A stretch of 64,000 bases of DNA from an uncultured Tateyamaria sp. (GCA_947501275.1 CANMVD010000004.1:124001-188000), one strand, 5' to 3'; shown: positions 9,946-20,075, counted from the stretch's first letter. Notes: generated by a model from the sequence alone, not told the origin. Made by a program: numbers and translations.

Positions 9946-10956
9946 ATGACTGACTTTTCCAGCGCCAAAGCCTGCGTGCGGGCGCATCATGCCGCCATGT
10001 CTGCTGCCACGCCTGCCACGGTTGCGGCTGCATTGGGTGCGCACTTGACGGACCAGACCCATTGGCGCGGCATGCATCCCTTTCACGAGCAGCACGGAGC
10101 GACTGCGATTGCGCAGACCTTTTGGCAACCCTTGATGCAAAGCATGACGCGACTGCAAAGACGGCAAGACATCTTTTTTGCCGGTCAAAACAGCCTGGAC
10201 GAAGGCGGCGGGATTTGGGTCACCTCGATGGGCCACTTTCTGGGCCTCTTTGACGCGCCATTTCTTGGCATACCTCCAACGCGCAAAATTGCGATGCTGC
10301 GCTACGCCGAATTTTCGCGGATTGAAGACGGGAAGATCACGGAGCAGGCTATGTTTGTGGACTTGCTGCACCTGATGGCGCAAGCTGGGTGTTACCCTCT
10401 GCCCGACATGACTGGCGCGCAACTGGTGCAACCGGGGCCAATGACACATGATGGCCTGCTGTTCGAGGACAGCCCCCCGCAGGAAGGGGCCGCCACGCTG
10501 GCCCTGATCAACCGCATGATCACGTCAATCGACACCGCGAATACCGCACAAAACCCACCTACTCCGCAGGAGGAACTGGCCGTGAATTGGCACGAGGACA
10601 TGTTGTGGTGGGGACCAACCGGGATTGGCGCAACCTACACAATTGATCGCTACATCAAGCAACACCAACAACCATTCCGCACCCAGCTAGGACATCGCAC
10701 ATTCAATGGTCATGTGTGCCGGATGGCCGAAGGGAGCTATGGTGGTTTCTTTGGGTGGCCCAATCTGTCGATGGAATGCACGGGGCCCTATCTTGGGCTG
10801 CCGCCTTCGGGGCGGACAGCTGACATGCGGGTTGTCGACATTTACCGCCGCGACGGGGACAAATTGGCCGAGAACTGGATTTTCATCGACATGCTGCACT
10901 TCCTGAACATGCAAGGGCTTGATGTTCTGGCGCAGCTAGATGTGCGCGGGCGCTGA
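9946..10956 (+). CDS. tandem NTF2/SnoaL-like domain protein
   Basis: 336 residues made of two related NTF2-like (SnoaL polyketide-cyclase type) domains, about 1-165 and 190-330. The copies share a pattern: GIWVTSMGHFLGLFDAPFLG with FVDLLHLMAQAG in the first, and SYGGFFGWPNLSMECTGPYL with FIDMLHFLNMQG in the second. NTF2-like folds bind small hydrophobic ligands and sometimes act as cyclases or isomerases, so an enzymatic or binding role is possible. No signal peptide is seen. The start at 9946 has AAGGA ahead of it and follows the lipoprotein gene by two bases. The substrate is unknown. Confidence 0.75.
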   Translation: MTDFSSAKACVRAHHAAMSAATPATVAAALGAHLTDQTHWRGMHPFHEQHGATAIAQTFWQPLMQSMTRLQRRQDIFFAGQNSLDEGGGIWVTSMGHFLGLFDAPFLGIPPTRKIAMLRYAEFSRIEDGKITEQAMFVDLLHLMAQAGCYPLPDMTGAQLVQPGPMTHDGLLFEDSPPQEGAATLALINRMITSIDTANTAQNPPTPQEELAVNWHEDMLWWGPTGIGATYTIDRYIKQHQQPFRTQLGHRTFNGHVCRMAEGSYGGFFGWPNLSMECTGPYLGLPPSGRTADMRVVDIYRRDGDKLAENWIFIDMLHFLNMQGLDVLAQLDVRGR

Positions 10957-11084
10957 AACAGTTTTCGAAACCGCTGTAGGCGAAGCGCTCAAACAGCACG
11001 GCGACACAGCACTGACTGACTGTCAGATGCTCTGTCGCGGCCTTATCTGGATAACGGCGGAACGCCCGTCACGCGTGAAGGTAA

Positions 11085-12497
11085 TTACTCTGCCGCTTCA
11101 TGCGCCTCTTCGACCTGAGCCACGCGTGCGCCACCCTTGGAGGACGTCACCACACCCAGCGACTTCAACTTGCGGTGCAAGGCCGACCGCTCCATGCCGA
11201 CAAAATTCGCTGTGCGGCTGATGTTGCCGCCAAAGCGGTTGATCTGGGTCAGCAGGTATTCCCGCTCAAAAGCTTCGCGGGCCTCACGCAATGGCAAAGT
11301 CGCCAATGCACCCGACAGCACCACGCGCCCTTCTTCGCCTTCGGGCTCTGATGGGCCCGGCAATTCGCGGGCTTCAATTGCGCCGGTCCCGTCCCCAAGG
11401 ATCAGCACCCTCTCCACCATGTTCTTGAGTTGGCGGACATTGCCCGGCCACACCATTGTTTGCAAAAGCGCCGCGGCATCCTCACTGAGATCACGCTTGG
11501 GCAGACCCTGGGCCGCATTGAACTCTTCGACGAAATGGGCTGCCAGCACCGGGATATCTTCGCGGCGCTCTTCGAGGCTGGGGACAAGGATCGGAACAAC
11601 ATTCAGGCGGTGATACAGTTCTTGCCGGAAGGTCTGCGCAGCGATTGCCTGCTCCAGATCGCGATTGGTTGACGAAATCACCCGCAAATCCACGCGCACC
11701 TTGTCTGTGCCACCCACACGTTGGAATTGCTGATCCACCAGAACGCGCAGGATCTTCGATTGGGTACCAATGGGCATATCCGCAACTTCATCAAAATAGA
11801 TGACGCCGCCGTGGGCCTGTTCCAGCAAACCGGGTTCCACCCCACGATCCGCTGTTTCACGGCCAAACAATACCTCTTCCATCCGCTCCGGTTCGACGCC
11901 CGCGCAATTCACCGTCACAAAGGGCGCATCCGCCCGGTTCGAATTGGCGTGAATGTAGCGCGCCGCCACTTCCTTGCCGCTGCCTGCAGGGCCGGTCAGC
12001 ATGACGCGCCCGTTGGATTTTGTGACCTTGTCCAGTTGTGACATCAACCCACGGAAGCTTGCAGATGCGCCGATCATCTCCGATGGAGGCGCTTCAGTGC
12101 GACGCAGGCTCTGGTTCTCGCGGCGCAAACGTGATGTCTCCATTGCGCGGCGAATGACCACCAGCAACTGATCGATATTAAAGGGCTTTTCGATAAAGTC
12201 GTAGGCCCCCTGTTTGATCGCTGCGACAGCAATCTCGATGTTACCATGGCCAGAAATGATCACGACTGGCACATCCGGGTTGTCCCGTTTGACCGCCTTG
12301 AGGATGTCGATGCCATCCATCCGGCTGTCCTTGAGCCAAATATCAAGAATGATCAGGGCCGGCGCCTCGGTGTTAATGGATGACATCGCATCATCCGAAT
12401 TGCCCGCCAGACGGGTTGCATAGCCCTCATCTTCCAGAATGTCCGAGATCAGTTCTCGAATATCACGCTCATCGTCGACGATTAAAATATCGCTCAT
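11085..12497 (-). CDS. ntrX: nitrogen-related response regulator NtrX
   Basis: 470 residues. The receiver domain (1-120) has phospho-acceptor Asp52, followed by an AAA+ domain with Walker A GPAGSGKE, Walker B VIYFDEVADMP and the sensor motif [11 protein letters not shown] Fis-type HTH is at the C-terminus (GGNISRTANFVGMERSALHR). The loop that should carry GAFTGA reads FGRETADRG, so sigma-54 contact is not expected. Its ATG overlaps the ntrY stop by four bases, giving coupled kinase and regulator. NtrY-NtrX affects nitrogen, redox and envelope genes in relatives. Confidence 0.95.
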   Translation of the reverse strand: MSDILIVDDERDIRELISDILEDEGYATRLAGNSDDAMSSINTEAPALIILDIWLKDSRMDGIDILKAVKRDNPDVPVVIISGHGNIEIAVAAIKQGAYDFIEKPFNIDQLLVVIRRAMETSRLRRENQSLRRTEAPPSEMIGASASFRGLMSQLDKVTKSNGRVMLTGPAGSGKEVAARYIHANSNRADAPFVTVNCAGVEPERMEEVLFGRETADRGVEPGLLEQAHGGVIYFDEVADMPIGTQSKILRVLVDQQFQRVGGTDKVRVDLRVISSTNRDLEQAIAAQTFRQELYHRLNVVPILVPSLEERREDIPVLAAHFVEEFNAAQGLPKRDLSEDAAALLQTMVWPGNVRQLKNMVERVLILGDGTGAIEARELPGPSEPEGEEGRVVLSGALATLPLREAREAFEREYLLTQINRFGGNISRTANFVGMERSALHRKLKSLGVVTSSKGGARVAQVEEAHEAAE

Positions 12498-14731
12498 ACC
12501 GCTTGCTCCTGCTCAACATCATCCAGCGCCAAGGGCAGTGTCACCACCGCCATCGCGCCAAAATGGGTTTGGTCCCCGAAGGGGGACGCGTCTTCGAGGG
12601 TCAACGTGCCCCCATGCTCTTCGATGATCTTCTTGACGATGGGCAGGCCAAGGCCGGTGCCTTCGTCTCGGGTGGTAACGTAGGGCTCAAACAGGCGGGC
12701 GCGGTCTTCTGGAAGTCCGATCCCATTGTCCGAAATGGTGATGACCGCGCCGCGCGGATCCATGCTCATTGCAACTTCGATCCGTGGGGTATGGCCCTCC
12801 GGCGCGCCTTTGCGATGCAATGTCTCGATTGCTTCGCCTGCGTTCTTGATCAGGTTTGTCAGAGCCTGCGATATCATGGTCGCATCCACTTCGCCCTGAA
12901 TGGCGGTGTTCGGAATATCCGCGGCAATTTCAACCTTGGGCTGCCCCGCCTTTTGCAGGGTGACGGCATCGCGCACGATGGATGTCAGATCGTGATCCTG
13001 ACGATCCGGTTCTGGCATCCGCGCAAACTTGGAGAATTCATCGACAATACGCCGCAAATCTCCAGTCTGGCGGACAATCACATCCGTCATCTGCTCAAGG
13101 CTGTCGCTGTCCTCGCCCACCTTGGGGCTGAATTTGCGTTTGATCCGCTCCGCACTCAGTTGGATGGGGGTCAGAGGGTTCTTGATCTCATGCGCAATGC
13201 GGCGCGCCACGTCGCCCCACGCCGCCATCCGCTGGGCACTCACCAGATCCGTCACATCGTCAAATGCAATCACATAGCCTTCGAGGCGACCATCCTCACT
13301 GCGCCGCGTGGCCATGCGCACCAGCAGGTTTTCCAGACGACCGGCCCGAGTGACCTTTACCTCACCCTGCGCCACTTCTTGGGGACTGGCGCGCAACAGC
13401 GCAAACATGGCCGCAAATTCGGGGATCGCGACGGACAGCGGCACGGCCTCCTGCTGGTCTTCTCGCCAGTTCAGCAACCCGGCCGCAGAGCGGTTGGCAA
13501 AGGTGACCTTGCCGCTTGAATCCACACCGACCACGCCGGACGTGACTGAACTGAGGACGGAGTCAAAGAGACGTCGGCGCCGTTCGATCTGCTCCGTATT
13601 CGCCAGCAAGGTCTGGCGCTGCCCCTTCAATTGCTTGGTCATCTGGTTGAAGTACCGACCCAGCATGGCGATTTCGTCGTCGCCCTCTTCTTCGCGCACC
13701 TGCACGTCCAGATCCCCTGCCCCAACTCGTTGGGCTGCTCCCGTCAGCCGCCCCACCGGACCGCTAAGGCGTTCGGCAAACCACAGCCCCAATGCAATTG
13801 CCGCAAGAATAAGAATGACGGCAAAACCAAGGTAAAGCAGCCCGAACTGGAACAGGACGGTGCCACGTTCGCTTTCCAACTGCTGATACAGACGCACGGT
13901 TTCCTGTGTCTCATCCAACAACGACAGGATCTCTCCATCCACATCGCGGCTGACGTAGAGATACCGATCAACATACGAGGCCAGCGGGACCAAGGCGCGG
14001 AACTCGTTATTCGGCCAATCTTCAAGAATAACAATGCCTTCGGTGACCGCCTCGGCGATCTGGTCCGTGTCCGGTTTTTCGTAGTCAAACAGATACGAAC
14101 GATCCCCGCGTGCCCTCAATTCGCCGGTGCCGTCGATCAGATATGCCTCGCGCAGACCGCGCTGCACCTGCAACTGCCCATCCGTCAGCACCTCGCGGTC
14201 CCCGATCAGCTGGGCCCCGCGCACCGTATCGATATACCGTGCCAAGGCGCGCGCATCCGCAGCCAGATCCTCACGCTGTTCTTGCTCGTACGCTTCTGCG
14301 GCCGCAAGCGATGAACCAACAACGCGGCTGACACGGTCTGAAAACCACCCTTCGAGGCCGATGTTCACCGTCAATCCGGCAAACACCGCGACGGTCACAG
14401 TCGGGATCAACGCCAACAGCGCAAATGCCCCGGTCAGGCGCAAGTGAAGTCGTGATCCTGCAGACTTGGCACGGCGGGCGGACACCAGACGGGCGATCTG
14501 GGACAGCACGAGAGCTGCAACCACAAGCACATAGACCATGTCTGCCAGCAGAACGAGGCGCAGCGCCAACGCGCTGGCCCCTTGATCGAGCGGCCCGAGT
14601 ACAAGAAAAGTTGTCAGCGCCAGGACAGGCCCCAGCAACACCAATCCAAGCGTCGCAGTATTGCGCACACGTCTGCGACGGCGCAAACGCGCAATGCTCA
14701 ACCACCAAGTGGTTTGTGTCCTGGATGCCAC
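12494..14731 (-). CDS. ntrY: sensor histidine kinase NtrY
   Basis: 745 residues. Four membrane segments are visible (about 28-48, 56-80, 103-123 and 297-318), with a periplasmic region between the third and fourth. HAMP (318-370) and PAS (385-495) follow, then the HisKA motif RRIAHEIKNPLTP with His514, and an ATPase domain with GNGIGLPEDRARLFEPYVTT-type boxes (here DNGIGLPEDRARLFEPY). The start is GTG at 14731, supported by GAGGG about nine bases upstream. It overlaps ntrX by four bases and lies 100 bp after ntrC. It phosphorylates NtrX. Confidence 0.95.
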   Translation of the reverse strand: MASRTQTTWWLSIARLRRRRRVRNTATLGLVLLGPVLALTTFLVLGPLDQGASALALRLVLLADMVYVLVVAALVLSQIARLVSARRAKSAGSRLHLRLTGAFALLALIPTVTVAVFAGLTVNIGLEGWFSDRVSRVVGSSLAAAEAYEQEQREDLAADARALARYIDTVRGAQLIGDREVLTDGQLQVQRGLREAYLIDGTGELRARGDRSYLFDYEKPDTDQIAEAVTEGIVILEDWPNNEFRALVPLASYVDRYLYVSRDVDGEILSLLDETQETVRLYQQLESERGTVLFQFGLLYLGFAVILILAAIALGLWFAERLSGPVGRLTGAAQRVGAGDLDVQVREEEGDDEIAMLGRYFNQMTKQLKGQRQTLLANTEQIERRRRLFDSVLSSVTSGVVGVDSSGKVTFANRSAAGLLNWREDQQEAVPLSVAIPEFAAMFALLRASPQEVAQGEVKVTRAGRLENLLVRMATRRSEDGRLEGYVIAFDDVTDLVSAQRMAAWGDVARRIAHEIKNPLTPIQLSAERIKRKFSPKVGEDSDSLEQMTDVIVRQTGDLRRIVDEFSKFARMPEPDRQDHDLTSIVRDAVTLQKAGQPKVEIAADIPNTAIQGEVDATMISQALTNLIKNAGEAIETLHRKGAPEGHTPRIEVAMSMDPRGAVITISDNGIGLPEDRARLFEPYVTTRDEGTGLGLPIVKKIIEEHGGTLTLEDASPFGDQTHFGAMAVVTLPLALDDVEQEQAV

Positions 14732-14831
14732 GTTGGACGCCCTCGATGATGTGGTGCATTGCGCACCTTACCGCCATATCCAGTGATCCAATCGCGACTG
14801 CGCCTGATTGGCCACGGGTTGTGTGGCAGTA

Positions 14832-16196
14832 TTACATCAATTTGCGACGGCGTGTCACCTCTATATCGAGGTCCGTAATCTTCTTGCGCAGCGTGTTTCG
14901 GTTAATTCCCAGCAAATCGGCACACTTGGCCTGATTTCCTCCAGTTGCATCCAATGCGATTTCAATCAATGGGGCCTCTACTTCCCGCAGAATCCGCGTG
15001 TAAAGGCCGGGAGGCGGTAGCATATTGCCATGCAGATCAAAGTAGCGGCGCAAATGACGGGCAACGGATGCGCCCAGCTTTTCAGTGTCGCCAGCACTGC
15101 GCATCGGCTCCAATTCTGGCTGATTGCCCAGCACCTGCTCAACTTCCGTGGCCGAGATCTGCGGTGCACGGCTGGTCAATCCCAGACGGCGGACAGCGTT
15201 CTCCAATTGTCTGACATTACCGGGCCAGCTGTATGTTCGAAAAATTTCAACCGCCTGCTCGGACAACTCACGAAGGGCTTGCCCGCTTTTCTCTCCGCGC
15301 GACAGGAAGTGGTCCGTCAGCAGCGGGATGTCATCCACCCGTTCACGCAAGGCCGGCACGTTCAGCGTTGCGCCGGACAGACGGTAATAAAGATCCTTGC
15401 GCACTGATCCAGCTTCCATCGCTGCGGTCAGATCGGTCTGGCTGGTCGCTAAAAAACGCGGCACATATTCGCCCGGCGTGTCCATCATGCGGACAACGCG
15501 CGCTTGTAATTCCTCGGGAATGTCTCCGATTTCGTCGAGTAGGATCGTGCCGCCCTTGACGCGCGCCAAAACGCGTGCCGGGCCTTCCAGGTCTTGCAAT
15601 TCGGCGGCCGTGATCGTGACAAAAGGCAATGTCCTGCGGTCGGAAAAGTCGTGAATAGCGCGCGCGATCAAAGACTTGCCTGTGCCGCTTTCGCCCCAGA
15701 TCAGCACGGGCAAGTCCGTGTTCATCACCCGTGCAACAACGCGGTAGAGCGACTGCATGATTGCAGTCCGCCCAACCAGAGGCAGCTCATCCGGGCGGTC
15801 ATCGTCGTCAACGCTGCGCGCCCGGTTTTGAGAGCGCAACTCCAGCGCCTTGGCCGTCCGCTTCATCAAATCAGGTAAATCAAACGGTTTGGGCAGGTAA
15901 TCATAAGCCTCGGCTTCAGCCGCCTGAATGGCCGTCATGATGGTGTTCTGCGCAGAAATCACGATCACCGGCAGCCCGGGGCGATCCTCTCCGATCTTGG
16001 GCAGCATTTCGAGCCCATTACCATCCGGCATCATCACATCCGAAATGACAACGTCCCCTTTGCCCTCGCCGACCCAACGCATCAACGTGGTCAGGCTGGA
16101 CGTTGCATGCACCTTACAACCGGCCCGTGTCAGAGCCTGTGTAAGAACAGTGCGGATGGTGCGGTCATCATCCGCGACAAGTACAGTACCGTCCAT
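14832..16196 (-). CDS. ntrC: nitrogen response regulator NtrC (lacks GAFTGA)
   Basis: 454 residues: receiver domain with Asp53, AAA+ domain with Walker [10 protein letters not shown] and Walker [10 protein letters not shown], and a Fis-type HTH ([20 protein letters not shown]). Between the Walker motifs the usual GAFTGA loop is deleted; the stretch reads [19 protein letters not shown]. Rhodobacter capsulatus NtrC is known to lack this loop and to activate the sigma-70 enzyme, and this protein fits that group. The ATG at 16196 lies three bases after the ntrB stop. NtrB should phosphorylate it under nitrogen limitation. Confidence 0.95.
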   Translation of the reverse strand: MDGTVLVADDDRTIRTVLTQALTRAGCKVHATSSLTTLMRWVGEGKGDVVISDVMMPDGNGLEMLPKIGEDRPGLPVIVISAQNTIMTAIQAAEAEAYDYLPKPFDLPDLMKRTAKALELRSQNRARSVDDDDRPDELPLVGRTAIMQSLYRVVARVMNTDLPVLIWGESGTGKSLIARAIHDFSDRRTLPFVTITAAELQDLEGPARVLARVKGGTILLDEIGDIPEELQARVVRMMDTPGEYVPRFLATSQTDLTAAMEAGSVRKDLYYRLSGATLNVPALRERVDDIPLLTDHFLSRGEKSGQALRELSEQAVEIFRTYSWPGNVRQLENAVRRLGLTSRAPQISATEVEQVLGNQPELEPMRSAGDTEKLGASVARHLRRYFDLHGNMLPPPGLYTRILREVEAPLIEIALDATGGNQAKCADLLGINRNTLRKKITDLDIEVTRRRKLM

Positions 16197-16199
16197 AAT

Positions 16200-17288
16200 C
16201 TAGTCCTTTGGTTGAGTGGCAGGGGGCGCGGATTTTGGTGCGCGTGGCAGGGACAGGCGAAACACGGTCCGCCCCGGAACGGATGTGACGGAAATCCAAC
16301 CGCCATGGTCCGAGATGATCTTGCTGACCAGGGCGAGGCCCAGACCAGTCCCGTTTTCCTTGCCCGACACAAACGGGTCAAAGATATCGGCGGCAATGGC
16401 TTCGGGCAGGCCGGGTCCGTCATCAATGATTTCCACCTGAAGCGGCAGCGACTGCCCGGTGCCGTCAGAGCGGCGCAAGCGGAAAGAATGTTCGAAATAG
16501 CTGTGCAACCGGATCTTGCCGCCAGATTGCGGCGCCACTTCAGAGGCGTTCTTGAGCAGGTTCAGCACCACCTGAAGCAATTGATCGGGATCGCCGTAGG
16601 CAAGCGGCAAGGACGGATCATAATCTTCGATGATGTTCATATGCGCGCCAAATCCCAGCAACGCAGACCGGCGCGCGCGGTCCAGAACGTCGTGAATATT
16701 GACGGCCTTCATATCTGGCGGGGACAGATTTCCAAACTGTTCCACCTGCTCCAGAAGCTTGACGATGCGCCGACCCTCTTCAACAATAAGGTCAGTCAAC
16801 TCAAGGTCTTGTGGATCAAGGTTCATGCTGAGCAATTGCGCCGCACCCGTGATGCCCGCCAGCGGGTTCTTGATCTCATGGGCCAGCATTTCAGCCATGC
16901 CGATGGCCGACTTGGCCGCAGATTTCACCGAATGGTTTTGCGTCATCCGCCCGGCCAGTTCACGCGGGGATATCATCAGCAAAAGGTGATCCGGCGCATC
17001 GACCAAGGGCGCGATCTGCAAAGCGCACTGAAGCGGCGCGCGCTGTCCGTTGCCCACATCCACGTCATTCACAAAAAGCGGCGTGCCGTTCTTGCGCGCC
17101 CGTGCAACGCTGTCTTCCAGCGGCGCATCCACGGCCAACTGATCCCAGATCGGCAAGCCGCGCAGCGCCTTGGCAGAGGTGTTGAAAAACCCTTCGGCGG
17201 CGGAATTGATATCGACAATCAGATCACCCGGCCCAAGGACAACCGTCGGCACCGGCAACGATGCCCAAAGATCTCCGGGGTGGCTCAT
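16200..17288 (-). CDS. ntrB: nitrogen sensor kinase NtrB
   Basis: 362 residues without membrane segments. An N-terminal PAS-like domain (about 8-115) is followed by HisKA with LAHEIKNPLAG (His137) and a GHKL ATPase with NLLKNASE, DDGPGLP and GTGLGLA. NtrB is the cytosolic kinase-phosphatase for NtrC and is controlled by PII protein. The ATG at 17288 overlaps the dusB TGA by four bases, so translation is coupled, as in the classical nifR3-ntrB-ntrC operon. No PII gene is in the window. Confidence 0.96.
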   Translation of the reverse strand: MSHPGDLWASLPVPTVVLGPGDLIVDINSAAEGFFNTSAKALRGLPIWDQLAVDAPLEDSVARARKNGTPLFVNDVDVGNGQRAPLQCALQIAPLVDAPDHLLLMISPRELAGRMTQNHSVKSAAKSAIGMAEMLAHEIKNPLAGITGAAQLLSMNLDPQDLELTDLIVEEGRRIVKLLEQVEQFGNLSPPDMKAVNIHDVLDRARRSALLGFGAHMNIIEDYDPSLPLAYGDPDQLLQVVLNLLKNASEVAPQSGGKIRLHSYFEHSFRLRRSDGTGQSLPLQVEIIDDGPGLPEAIAADIFDPFVSGKENGTGLGLALVSKIISDHGGWISVTSVPGRTVFRLSLPRAPKSAPPATQPKD

Positions 17289-18265
17289 GCTGCGGCCATC
17301 CCAGGTGTGGATAGCAGCGCGCCGGGCAACAGATGCAGCACCTCACGGGGGGATTTCGCCGTCAGCACAGCGCGGCGCAAATCCGGCGTCGTTTTCGCGG
17401 TGTCCATGAACCAGCCCAGATGTTTGCGCGCCACCCGCAAGCCCAGAACGTCGCCATAAAACGCCAGCATCGTTTCGTAATGTCTGACAACCAGATCGAC
17501 AAATGTCTGACCTTCAGGAATGTCAGGCGCTGGCGAGCCATAAAGCGCATGTGCCACCTCAGCCAACAGCCAGGGACGCCCTTGCGCACCCCGCCCAATC
17601 ATCACACCATCCGCCTGTGACAGCTCAAGCGCGCGCCGCGCAGAGGCCGCATCCACAATGTCACCATTTGCGATCACGGGGATCGTCACCGCCTCTTTCA
17701 CCGCGCGGATGGCCGCCCAATCCGCTTGCCCCTTGTAGAACTGACAGCGCGTGCGTCCGTGGATCACGATCTGGCGAATGCCCGCAGCTTCGGCCCGCGT
17801 CGCGATGTCGGGCGCGTTCATCATTGCGTCGTCCCACCCCAGCCGCGTCTTGAGCGTGACGGGAATGTCGACGGCGCGCACAACCGCCTCGATCAGGGTC
17901 AGCGCATGGTCCGGGTCGCGCATCAGCGCGGATCCGGAATAGCCTTGCGTCACTTTCTTGGCGGGGCAACCCATGTTGATATCGATCACTTGCGCACCCT
18001 GCCCGGCCACCATGCGCGCGGCCTCGGCCATTGGGGCAGCTTCGCGTCCGGCCAATTGCACGGCTGTGCCAACCGCGCCCAACCCCAATTCCGCCTTCTC
18101 CCGGCTGCCGGGACGTGCGTTCAACATGTCATGGCTGGCGACCATCTCGGACACAACCATTCCGGCACCAAATTCCGCAACGAGATTGCGGAATGGTAGG
18201 TCAGTGATTCCAGCCATTGGGGCCAACATCACAGGGGCTTTCATGTCGAGTGGGCTTGCGGTCAT
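17285..18265 (-). CDS. dusB: tRNA-dihydrouridine synthase DusB (NifR3)
   Basis: 326 residues forming a TIM barrel that binds FMN. Family motifs are MLAPMAGITDLPFR at the N-terminus, NMGCPAKKVTQGYSGSALM with the catalytic Cys, HGRTRCQFYKG, and GVMIGRGAQGRPW. It reduces uridine to dihydrouridine in tRNA D-loops. As the first gene of the ntr operon it matches nifR3 of Rhodobacter. The stop overlaps ntrB by four bases. The 163-bp gap to the divergent ispD should contain the promoter of the whole dusB-ntrBC unit. Confidence 0.96.
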   Translation of the reverse strand: MTASPLDMKAPVMLAPMAGITDLPFRNLVAEFGAGMVVSEMVASHDMLNARPGSREKAELGLGAVGTAVQLAGREAAPMAEAARMVAGQGAQVIDINMGCPAKKVTQGYSGSALMRDPDHALTLIEAVVRAVDIPVTLKTRLGWDDAMMNAPDIATRAEAAGIRQIVIHGRTRCQFYKGQADWAAIRAVKEAVTIPVIANGDIVDAASARRALELSQADGVMIGRGAQGRPWLLAEVAHALYGSPAPDIPEGQTFVDLVVRHYETMLAFYGDVLGLRVARKHLGWFMDTAKTTPDLRRAVLTAKSPREVLHLLPGALLSTPGMAAA

Positions 18266-18428
18266 ATGCCTATGCCTAATACTTGTGCGCCCCTACCGAC
18301 TACCTGAACACTTTTGTTTTCTCAATGAAAGCAGCGCTCCGAAACCATAACGGCAACACGAACTGCCTACTTTTTAAGCACATCTTCCGCCCGTAGACAG
18401 CTTGACCTCCAGTGCCTAGACACGTGCC

Positions 18429-19115
18429 ATGGAAACCAAGCAAACCACAGTGCTGTCCTGTGCGGCCGTTATTGTCGCTGCCGGTCGCGGCACCCGTGCT
18501 GGCGGAGACGTGCCCAAGCAATGGCAAGATCTGAACGGGCGCGCAGTCCTTGCGCACACACTTGACGTTTTCAGAAACCATCCCGGCATCGATGCAATCG
18601 TGTTGGTCATCCACCCGGATGACACGGAACGCGCGCTGGCGTTCTCCGGGCCAGATGTTCAAACAATTGCGGGTGGTGCGGATCGCGCCGCATCGGTGCG
18701 CAATGGCCTTGATGCCCTGGATCATCAATCTCATGTGCTGATCCACGATGTCGCGCGCCCCTTGGTGACAAATGCCACCATTGATGCGGTTATGGCGGCG
18801 CTGGAGACCGCCTCCGGCGCTGCTCCCGCATTGCCGGTCACGGACGCTCTTTGGATCGGATCGGATGGATACGTGACAGGCACGCAGGATCGCACAGGCC
18901 TGTTTCGCGCCCAGACTCCGCAAGGATTTCACCTGTCTTCCATCCGCGCCGCTCATGCCGCCCATTCCGGCGGCGCAGCGGATGATGTCGAAGCGGCACG
19001 CGCCTTTGGGCTGGACGTGGCGATTGTACCGGGGGATGAAGACAATCTGAAAATCACCCTGCCCGAAGACTTTGCGCGGGCGGAACGAATTTTGCGAGGG
19101 CGCGATGGATATTAG
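18429..19115 (+). CDS. ispD: 2-C-methyl-D-erythritol 4-phosphate cytidylyltransferase IspD
   Basis: 228 residues. CTP-binding motif [19 protein letters not shown] near the N-terminus, then [14 protein letters not shown] and IHDVARPLV, are diagnostic of IspD. The enzyme makes CDP-methylerythritol in the non-mevalonate isoprenoid pathway. It is separate from ispF, whereas many alphaproteobacteria fuse them; here the two frames overlap by 11 bases. It heads the operon ispD-ispF-pgpA-cinA type. The start is an ATG with no strong ribosome site. Confidence 0.96.
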   Translation: METKQTTVLSCAAVIVAAGRGTRAGGDVPKQWQDLNGRAVLAHTLDVFRNHPGIDAIVLVIHPDDTERALAFSGPDVQTIAGGADRAASVRNGLDALDHQSHVLIHDVARPLVTNATIDAVMAALETASGAAPALPVTDALWIGSDGYVTGTQDRTGLFRAQTPQGFHLSSIRAAHAAHSGGAADDVEAARAFGLDVAIVPGDEDNLKITLPEDFARAERILRGRDGY

Positions 19116-19584
19116 GCTGGGCAACGGATTTGATGTGCATGCATTTGGCCCCGGCGATCACGTAACACTGTGCGGCGTGACCGTGCCCCATGATCACGGT
19201 CTGGTTGGCCATTCGGATGCTGATGTTGGCCTGCACACGATCACGGATGCGATTTACGGCGCATTGGCGCAAGGCGATATCGGCCAGCATTTCCCGCCAT
19301 CTGACCCGCAGTGGAAGGGCGCCGAAAGCCACATCTTCCTGCGCCATGCCGTTGAATTGGCAGCGAAAATGGAATTTTCGATATCAAACATCGACTGCAC
19401 GCTGATCTGCGAGACCCCCAAGATCGGACCGCACTCCGAGGCCATGAGGACGCAATTGTCTGACATTACAGGCGTCGCGGTGGATCGCATCTCGGTCAAG
19501 GCCACGACCTCTGAGCGGTTGGGTTTTACCGGTCGGAGTGAAGGGATCGCCTGCATCGCGACAGCCGCACTGGTGCGCGCATGA
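19105..19584 (+). CDS. ispF: 2-C-methyl-D-erythritol 2,4-cyclodiphosphate synthase IspF
   Basis: 159 residues. [13 protein letters not shown] supplies the metal-binding Asp and His, [15 protein letters not shown] follows, and [16 protein letters not shown] is the C-terminal signature. The enzyme forms the cyclic diphosphate in the MEP pathway, directly after the IspE step. The ATG at 19105 lies inside the end of ispD (11-base overlap in another frame). Its stop overlaps the pgpA start by four bases. All key residues are present. Confidence 0.97.
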   Translation: MDIRLGNGFDVHAFGPGDHVTLCGVTVPHDHGLVGHSDADVGLHTITDAIYGALAQGDIGQHFPPSDPQWKGAESHIFLRHAVELAAKMEFSISNIDCTLICETPKIGPHSEAMRTQLSDITGVAVDRISVKATTSERLGFTGRSEGIACIATAALVRA

Positions 19585-20075
19585 TGGCGCGTATGATCGC
19601 AACCGTGGGCGGAGTTGGATACCTGAAGCCTGCGCCTGGCACATGGGGCGCGCTGGCTGCCTTGCCTCTGGCTTGGCTGCTCCATCAGATCGGCGGCGTC
19701 TCCGCAATGACCCTGGCCTGCATTGTCACAGGAATCGCAGGGTGGTGGGCAACAAAATCTATGACGACGGGCCGGGACAATCATGACCCGTCCGAAATCG
19801 TTATCGACGAGGTTGTTGGTCAATGGATAGCGTTATTGCCGCTGAGCTATGCCGCGAGCACGCGGGGGCTGGACATCCTCGTCATGTGGCCGGGTTGGAT
19901 CGCGGCCTTTGTGCTGTTTCGGCTGTTCGACATCTGGAAGCCGTGGCTTGTTGGCCACGCAGACCGTCGCGATGATGCAATTGGTGTGATGTTGGATGAT
20001 GTGGTGGCGGGACTGTTTGCAGCCATTGGCGTTCTAGCCCTTACCGCCCTTGCACATGGCGTTCTGATCAGATGA
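19581..20075 (+). CDS. pgpA: phosphatidylglycerophosphatase A
   Basis: 164 residues with four hydrophobic segments. The family motifs [27 protein letters not shown] and [13 protein letters not shown] are present. It dephosphorylates phosphatidylglycerophosphate at the inner membrane to make phosphatidylglycerol. The ATG at 19581 overlaps the ispF stop, and its own stop overlaps the next start, so four genes in a row are coupled. A second ATG three bases later could also serve. Confidence 0.94.
   Translation: MMARMIATVGGVGYLKPAPGTWGALAALPLAWLLHQIGGVSAMTLACIVTGIAGWWATKSMTTGRDNHDPSEIVIDEVVGQWIALLPLSYAASTRGLDILVMWPGWIAAFVLFRLFDIWKPWLVGHADRRDDAIGVMLDDVVAGLFAAIGVLALTALAHGVLIR

Noticed and set aside
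18429-19584. IspDF fusion protein
   Set aside because: ispD has its own stop at 19115, and ispF starts at 19105 in another frame; they are two genes.
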